Shown one piece after another: positions 42,968 through 47,292 of a stretch of 47,292 nucleotides of DNA. The stretch's first letter is position 1; each line of letters starts with the position of its first letter. The notes under the pieces were generated by a model. That model made no database searches. It was not told the origin of the DNA and was given only the letters and a program-made list of their open reading frames with translations. Made by a program: the position numbers and the translations under genes. Source of the DNA: Scytonema sp. RU_4_4 (GTDB taxonomy: Bacteria > Cyanobacteriota > Cyanobacteriia > Cyanobacteriales > Nostocaceae); the NCBI GenBank assembly GCA_012031965.1, contig JAAUSC010000030.1, forward strand, positions 1-47,292, read 5' to 3'.

Positions 42968-43516
42968 TTTCACCCCAATACTTTCACCCCAATATCTTTT
43001 ATCCACTACGCGATGGTACGAAGTGTAATTCGTGGCGCGTGGCGCACAGTGTCCGTCCCACAGGGGCAGACGCTAGCACATCAATCGATCCAATTGTGCA
43101 AAGATAAATCTTTCTAGCCGTATAAGCACAAATTAATCTCCCATGTGAGTAGAACGTCAAAGTTGACATGGTTTACTAAATGGAAGGTATATGCACCAAC
43201 AGCAATTGAGAGCTTTGAGTAGTTTTCTTTCCTGTTGTGTTACTTGCTCTCGTAATTGGTATGTGGCAGATTGTAACGACCCTGGCTACTTCTTGGTAGG
43301 CACTTCTTCTGTAAACTTTACTCTTACTTTGTCAGGAATGAAAACTTTTTACAAAATCTTTACTATCTTACAGTGTGCTTTCAAGCAGATTGTACCGTAT
43401 AAATACTATTCATTTTTCAAGAATTTCATATCAGTCCCAGTACTTTTACTGTGATCTGATATATTTTTTACTAGCTAGAGAATATTCATCATTCTGTTAA
43501 AACTTGACAAATATTA

Positions 43517-43538
43517 TAGCCCCTGTTACAAGGGGCTA
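43517..43538 (-). terminator. Hairpin downstream of the lyase gene
   Basis: TAGCCCCT (43517-43524) pairs with AGGGGCTA (43531-43538), loop 6 bases, 49 bases after the lyase stop. The minus-strand 3' flank is TAATATTTG, without a good T-run, so the terminator call is tentative. Confidence 0.5.
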
Positions 43539-43586
43539 GTTTGATCAACACTTTAATCACCTAATGGTGCTTGTTACTTCAAAGAC

Positions 43587-44153
43587 CTAACTTGATGCTG
43601 AGTTAGTCGCCTCAGAAGCTTTTTTTGTCGGTTGACCTCCACCCATACGAATTTCAGAAATAAACGAAGCCATACTAAAACCACCAAAACGTTTCAGCAC
43701 ACTCTCCCGCATCCGCAAATTGGGACTAGCAAACCAAATGCGCTCCTCAGACCACATGGTTTCGTACTCTGTTGTTAGGGTCAAGATGTCATCAGTGTCT
43801 ATCTTGTAGTGTCCAGCGATTGGGACTTTCTCGGCATAACCCATTTCCCGCAGTAATTCGCCTTCATTGGGATTATCTTTGTCTGGAACAACAACTAATA
43901 CTGTAGAACCAGTCTGTTTTTCTTTATCCCATTCCATTGTGCCATTCCAAGTCACTTTGGCTCCACAGGAAGCACCTTTGGGGTCAATATTATACTGTTG
44001 GCATAATTTGACCACTTCTGGGTGATCAGTACTCAGCGTTTCTATGATGATGTCTGATTTGCCGTGTTCTGATTGTTTACAAGCAAAATGGTGACTACTA
44101 CGATGGGAAAACCATTTACCAGCACTCAGTTGAAAAAATTCTTCAATATTCAT
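43587..44153 (-). CDS. CpcS/CpeS-type phycobiliprotein lyase
   Basis: A 188-aa lipocalin-fold protein: [60 protein letters not shown], and the C-terminal [20 protein letters not shown] with FISEIRMG. CpcS/CpeS lyases attach phycocyanobilin or a related bilin to a cysteine of phycobiliprotein subunits. The ATG at 44153 gives the usual family start; the TTG two codons upstream is not needed. The HEAT-repeat gene lies upstream on the same strand, 188 bases away, which fits a phycobilisome-assembly pair. The C-terminal 15 residues (Ser/Thr/Ala-rich) are an extension. Confidence 0.93.
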   Translation of the reverse strand: MNIEEFFQLSAGKWFSHRSSHHFACKQSEHGKSDIIIETLSTDHPEVVKLCQQYNIDPKGASCGAKVTWNGTMEWDKEKQTGSTVLVVVPDKDNPNEGELLREMGYAEKVPIAGHYKIDTDDILTLTTEYETMWSEERIWFASPNLRMRESVLKRFGGFSMASFISEIRMGGGQPTKKASEATNSASS

Positions 44154-44341
44154 CAACAAAATTACCTTGCTTCAAAATCCTTTTCATTTCACTTATTCCA
44201 AGGTAGCAGGAGGCATAAGCAATTCAAAATTTGCTGCCTGCGGCACGCTAAACTAACATTCAAAGTTCACGCCTAGTATCACTACAAGTTGGCGGATGAT
44301 TTCTCCCTTTCACCGCAGACTCTTTTGTGTATACAAAGTCT

Positions 44342-45022
44342 TCAAGCTTGATAACCTGCTTCCTCCAAGCGTTTCAGGGAAATTCTCGCTGATTCAGCAA
44401 CGTGTTCGTGGCTATCTTTTTCCAAGTATTTTAAAGCCGAAATACTTTTGGGAGTGGGAAGATGACCTAAGGCTTCTGCAAGACGCTGACGCACTAACCA
44501 ATCGTCTGATTGAGCAAAGCGCAAAATGAAATGCACAGACTCGATATCTTTGATTTCTCCGATTGCTGCGATCGCCGCTTGTTGGAGAACCACTTCCTCA
44601 CTATCTAAAGCCTTAATGAGGGTTTCACGAGCACGTAGGTCTTTTAGATTACCAAGAGCAACGGCTGCACTAAAGCGGACTAGCCAATCTGTATCTTCAT
44701 AAAATGCTCGTATGAGGGGTTCAACAGCCCGATTATCTTCTAAGTATCCTAAAGCACCTGCTGCATCAGCTCGAATGCCATAATCTGGATCAGTTTCCAG
44801 GATACGCACTAAAATTGGGTAACATTCTTCTGTTTGCTTGACTCCCAAGGCAAAAATTGCCATTGATCTGAGCTGAAGAGACTCATCATCTAAGACTTTT
44901 TTTATCAAAGGAACTGCATCATCTGCAGGAAAACCCCTTAATGAGACAAGGGCTACCATGCGATCGCGCAAATTTGAACTTTCTAGCTGAGTGGAAATTT
45001 CCTGTAAGCTTGGGGCTGTCAT
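44342..45022 (-). CDS. HEAT-repeat protein (NblB/CpcE-like)
   Basis: A 226-aa all-helical protein with about six HEAT-like repeats: LRDRMVALVSLRGFPADDAV, LRSMAIFALGVKQTEECYPI, IRADAAGALGYLEDNRAVEP, VRFSAAVALGNLKDLRARET, then two more, ending SARISLKRLEEAG. Such proteins in cyanobacteria act in phycobilisome assembly or breakdown (CpcE/F-type lyase subunits, NblB) or as general scaffolds. The position next to a CpcS/CpeS lyase gene supports a phycobiliprotein link, by inference. Confidence 0.87.
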   Translation of the reverse strand: MTAPSLQEISTQLESSNLRDRMVALVSLRGFPADDAVPLIKKVLDDESLQLRSMAIFALGVKQTEECYPILVRILETDPDYGIRADAAGALGYLEDNRAVEPLIRAFYEDTDWLVRFSAAVALGNLKDLRARETLIKALDSEEVVLQQAAIAAIGEIKDIESVHFILRFAQSDDWLVRQRLAEALGHLPTPKSISALKYLEKDSHEHVAESARISLKRLEEAGYQA

Positions 45023-45289
45023 GTCGTTTCAATCACTTTTTATCTTATGTTTCTATTAAGTATCATTACAAATTCTCAGATATCTTAGCTAAGATACAAC
45101 AGTGAGTAAATCCGTACCGAGTTTATTTAGATATACAACCATTTTCAGAGGGTTAAATTATGTTAATCTATGTTAAGATTTTGAGCAAAAATCTGAATAA
45201 TTCAAAAACCGTAGAGGCGCTCCAGAACGCAGAGGAAGAGAAATCTGAAGTTCCTCTATCTTTCATCAATCAATTTAGTAAAATCCTTC

Positions 45290-46108
45290 ATGCGTCGAGA
45301 TTCGATATTTTACAAGCTGTTTCAACAATCCCCCAGTTTGTTATTTGAACTACTGACAAATCCGCCAGAAAATGCAGATTCTTATCGATTTGACTCGGTA
45401 GCAGTCAAAGAACCTAAATTTGAGATTGACGGTGTATTTCTGCCACCGGAAAACGAAAATCCTGGTATTATGTATTTCTGTGAGGTACAGTTTCAGAAAG
45501 ATGAACAGCTTTACGAACGCGTATTTGCGGAATCTTCATTATATTTCTACCGCAACCGTGCCAGGTTTAGCGATTGGCAAGCTGTGATAATTTACCCATC
45601 CCGCAGCATCGAACAAAGTGATATTTATCCCCATCGAAATCAACTCCATGGAGACCAAGTACATCGGATATTTTTGGATGAATTAGGAGATATTCGTCAA
45701 TTACCTGTATGGGTAGGGCTCATGGTACTAACTACAGTAGATGATGAACTTGCACTACAGGAAGCGAGGTATTTACTTGAGCGTTCTGTTGTTGAGCGGA
45801 ATGAAACTGTAAGTCGCGCCATAATGGAGTTAGTAACGACGATAATGGTGTACAAATTTGAACAATTAAGTCGAATGGAGGTAGAACAGATGTTAGGAAT
45901 TACACTTCAGGAAACGCAAGTTTACAGGGAAATTAAGGAAGAAGGACGGGAAGAGGGTCTGCAAGAAGGAGAACAAAGGGGACGGGAAACGGAGGGAAGA
46001 TCGCTCATTCTCCGACTGCTAACTCGACGGGTGGGGGAATTACCCCAACAGATGCGTAGACGCAAAGCGGCTTGTCGAAGACATCGCGCATTGAAGCTCT
46101 ATCTTTAG
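45290..46108 (+). CDS. DUF2887/Rpn-like PD-(D/E)XK nuclease family protein, C-terminus shifted by a repeat
   Basis: A 272-aa frame. The start MRRDSIFYKLFQQSPSLLFE and the motifs RFDSVAVKEPKFEIDGVFLP and MYFCEVQFQKDEQLYERVF are those of the DUF2887/Rpn group; the D...EVQ pattern replaces the usual ExK. It is related to recombination-promoting nucleases/transposases. Near the end, a palindromic repeat (46053-46088) follows ELPQQMR and changes the frame. The conserved tail IEALSLEQLENLGEALLDF followed by TSMTDLQLWFNQQS continues in the -1 frame to a stop at 46189-46191. The present 272-aa product ends in repeat-encoded residues (RRKAACRRHRALKLYL). No clear ribosome binding site precedes the ATG. 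Confidence 0.8.
   Translation: MRRDSIFYKLFQQSPSLLFELLTNPPENADSYRFDSVAVKEPKFEIDGVFLPPENENPGIMYFCEVQFQKDEQLYERVFAESSLYFYRNRARFSDWQAVIIYPSRSIEQSDIYPHRNQLHGDQVHRIFLDELGDIRQLPVWVGLMVLTTVDDELALQEARYLLERSVVERNETVSRAIMELVTTIMVYKFEQLSRMEVEQMLGITLQETQVYREIKEEGREEGLQEGEQRGRETEGRSLILRLLTRRVGELPQQMRRRKAACRRHRALKLYL
46053..46088. repeat. Palindromic repeat inserted in the DUF2887 gene
   Basis: GATGCGTAGACGCAAAGCGG continues with CTTGTCGAAGACATCGC, a familiar cyanobacterial dispersed repeat. It sits between codons of conserved residues and shifts the frame of the last 34 codons. Confidence 0.7.
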
Positions 46109-46406
46109 AACAACTAGAAAATCTCGGCGAAGCACTGCTTGATTTTACCAGTATGACTGATTTACAGCTTTGGTTTAATCAGCAAAGCTAAGGGGTGTTG
46201 ACCAAAAAAAGAACGGGCTGCGCCCCGCTACGCGCTCCAGAACACAGAACTCAGTAGTCAGAATCACAAACGGTAAAAAGGGTACAAGCCGACGCATTGT
46301 CGAGCCAGTACTGCGGACGGGTTTCCCGCCGCGCTTCCCTGGCGTCCCCGCCAGAGTCAGCCAGCCCCTATTATCTCGTGTACCCGTCTTGCGGGGTTTC
46401 GACTGG

Positions 46407-46453
46407 GGAAATGTTAGCGGAGCGGACCGTAGGTCCGCTCCGCTAACATTTCC
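46407..46453. repeat. Perfect 22-bp inverted repeat with 3-base loop
   Basis: GGAAATGTTAGCGGAGCGG plus ACC (46407-46428), loop GTA, and the exact mirror at 46432-46453. It contains the GCTCCGCTAACA motif also found in the repeats at 8989-9116. Confidence 0.9.
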
Positions 46454-46764
46454 TTTGCCCAAGTGCGACGGAAGATAGATCAATAAAACAAGGGAAGCGA
46501 GCAAGGGGAGCCGCTACGCTAAGGCTGACTCTGGTACGTGTAAGACCCCCGTACCCTGTTTTTAAACATGGAGTAAAGTTAAAGATGTATTTCGAGATAC
46601 GTAGTACGAGAAATACGGCGTCCTTGTTCAAATCCCCTAAATTTATTTATGGGGATGTATTCTGGAGCGCGTTTGCGCAGCGCCCCTGGAGGGGCTAGCG
46701 CTCCGCAGTCCGTTCTGTACGCTCCGGGGACGCAGTCCGTTCTGACTACTGAGTTCTTCTTAAA

Positions 46765-46930
46765 AGATATTTGAAAATGTATGTTGATCAAGGATAGTTT
46801 TTGTTTCTGGTAGCGATCGCCCAAATCTATTTTCAAGTGTTCAATTTTTTTAGCTTCTTTTTCTTTGCCTAAAACCTGAGCTACAAAATTAAAGTGCTTT
46901 GACCAATCGAGAGGTTCTTCCCACTTAGTA
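46765..46930 (-). pseudogene. Fragment of a FecB-like iron-siderophore substrate-binding protein
   Basis: Within a minus-strand frame the segment CTKWEEPLDWSKHFNFVAQV, then LGKEKEAKKI, then LKIDLGDRYQKQKLSLINIHF resembles the middle of FecB/FhuD-type substrate-binding proteins, which carry an ALGKE.EA....Y..R pattern. It is flanked on both sides by repeat-derived sequence and lacks the rest of the domain, including the signal peptide. The family call is by memory of the pattern and not certain. Confidence 0.4.
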
Positions 46931-47169
46931 CAGCTTTGCGTAAAATCATAGCGCTTTGAAACGCATAGGCGCTGAGTCGCAAAGCGACACGCTACGCGAA
47001 CGCCTTCCCGCAGTCTTTGGGGCGCAGAGTTCAGGTACAAAAATTTCGCGCTTGAACTTACGCAATATTGTACTTAGTAGTTAGCGGTTCTTTTTCAGAA
47101 TTTTAGGCTTTGGATGCTTCCTAAGCTTACTCTGTCTGCAAAATCTGAGTGTCTTTAGATCTGAGAGTG

Positions 47170-47292
47170 TCAACTCTCCATGCTCTTGTGACGTTCCTTA
47201 AGCTGTAGTAAAATTTGCGTATGCATCTCGCGAGTAATTGGGTAAAAATACGTTAAAACTAAGCCACAAATTAAAGCGATCGCTGGTATGGG
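47170..47292 (-). CDS. MFS transporter, C-terminal end only (partial)
   Basis: Forty codons from the right edge to a TGA (complement at 47170-47172): PIPAIALICGLVLTYFYPIT, then REMHTQILLQLKERHKSMES. The hydrophobic last helix followed by a TREMHTQILLQL cytosolic tail matches the C-terminus of glycoside-pentoside-hexuronide/MelB-type MFS carriers of cyanobacteria. The gene continues beyond the window. A short GAGAGT/ACTCTC hairpin overlaps the stop region (47163-47178). Confidence 0.7.
   Translation of the reverse strand, partial: PIPAIALICGLVLTYFYPITREMHTQILLQLKERHKSMES

Larger units (their letters stand above)
42849..43586. other. Gene-free stretch between ABC exporter and lyase genes
   Basis: About 740 bases. 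It contains a perfect 17-bp inverted repeat at 42931-42967, a GC-rich palindromic repeat near 43010-43080 (CTACGCGATGG, GTGGCGCGTGGCGC) and the terminator-like hairpin at 43517-43538. An 87-codon plus-strand frame at 43191 shows no family resemblance and no ribosome binding site. Confidence 0.6.
46192..47169. other. Repeat-rich stretch, no intact gene
   Basis: Nearly 1 kb with several nested repeats: an AACGGGCTGCGCCCCGCTACG repeat at 46212-46232 (a near copy also at 38034), the 22-bp hairpin at 46407-46453, an 18-bp inverted pair (46246-46263 and 46740-46757), GC-rich palindromes at 46660-46740 and 46970-47020, and a FecB-like remnant on the minus strand (46765-46930). The minus-strand open frame 46579-47040 is mostly repeat sequence. 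Confidence 0.6.

Noticed and set aside
43191-43454. 87-codon plus-strand frame
   Set aside because: No ribosome binding site, odd Cys/Phe-rich composition, no recognisable family.
45160-45348. 62-codon frame overlapping the DUF2887 start
   Set aside because: Contains a translated CGTAGAGGCGC-type repeat and overlaps the recognisable gene in another frame.
46579-47040. 153-codon minus-strand frame
   Set aside because: Both ends are translated repeats; only the middle (46765-46930) resembles a protein, and that is listed as a remnant.

Overview
The window comes from a filamentous, probably heterocyst-forming cyanobacterium. HIP1 octamers (GCGATCGC) are scattered throughout. There is a petB-petD operon divergent from a ctpA D1-processing protease, a CpcS/CpeS-type phycobiliprotein lyase next to a HEAT-repeat protein, a DUF1823 protein, and many small inverted-repeat elements (MITEs) and heptamer repeats of the Nostocales kind. 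No rRNA, tRNA or CRISPR array was seen.

Positions 1169-23116, all on the + strand, hold a contractile injection system (eCIS / phage-tail-like particle) of the Afp/PVC type, as known from cyanobacteria. The order is: YkgJ-type Cys-cluster protein, DUF4255 cap/terminator (Afp16-like), a 58-aa ORF, carboxypeptidase-regulatory-like protein, two sheath proteins, tube protein, a 120-aa tail-assembly-chaperone-like protein, DUF6760, second tube protein, a 1045-aa repetitive Ser/Gln-rich protein, LysM/CIS-tube protein (Afp7-like), spike in two genes (Afp8 N and C halves), PAAR tip (Afp10), gp25 (Afp9, frame-broken), two baseplate-J-like proteins (Afp11-like and a short one), a tail-protein-I-like protein, and two fibre-region proteins, the last with an S74-type auto-processing chaperone. 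No AAA+ ATPase (Afp15) and no classical helical tape measure is present. A subtilase with a beta/gamma-crystallin tail (24007-25728) follows on the same strand and could be a payload or an unrelated neighbour.

The most striking observation is at 7662-7832. The DUF6760 reading frame has no ATG, GTG or TTG start near its beginning. It lies in the -1 frame of the preceding 120-aa gene, whose last sense codons form a perfect slippery heptamer, G GGG GGA. A 5-nt spacer and a 12-bp stem with one bulged A follow. This is the architecture of the programmed -1 frameshift that makes the G/GT tail-assembly chaperone in long-tailed phages, and it also occupies the equivalent gene position just after a tube gene. 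The alternative is a lost G in a homopolymer; a second single-G loss really does appear to break gp25 at about 15281, so both readings must be weighed.

Positions 24007-47292 are mostly ordinary chromosomal genes: V4R-like and Roadblock/LC7 proteins, a Zn alcohol dehydrogenase, acylphosphatase, DUF1823, a zinc-ribbon membrane protein, a GT-B glycosyltransferase, an RsbW-like kinase, petD/petB, ctpA, an MBL-fold protein with degenerate metal motif, a site-2 protease, and a type I secretion pair (HlyD plus cNMP/C39-like ABC transporter). These are followed by the lyase and HEAT proteins, a DUF2887/Rpn-like nuclease gene broken near its 3' end, a repeat-filled region with a FecB-like remnant, and the 3' end of an MFS transporter running off the right edge. 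Mobile repeats have altered genes: a 182-bp MITE with 10-bp target duplication replaced the C-terminus of DUF1823, a palindromic repeat shifted the frame of the DUF2887 gene, and intergenic-type repeats sit in frame inside the 1045-aa eCIS protein.
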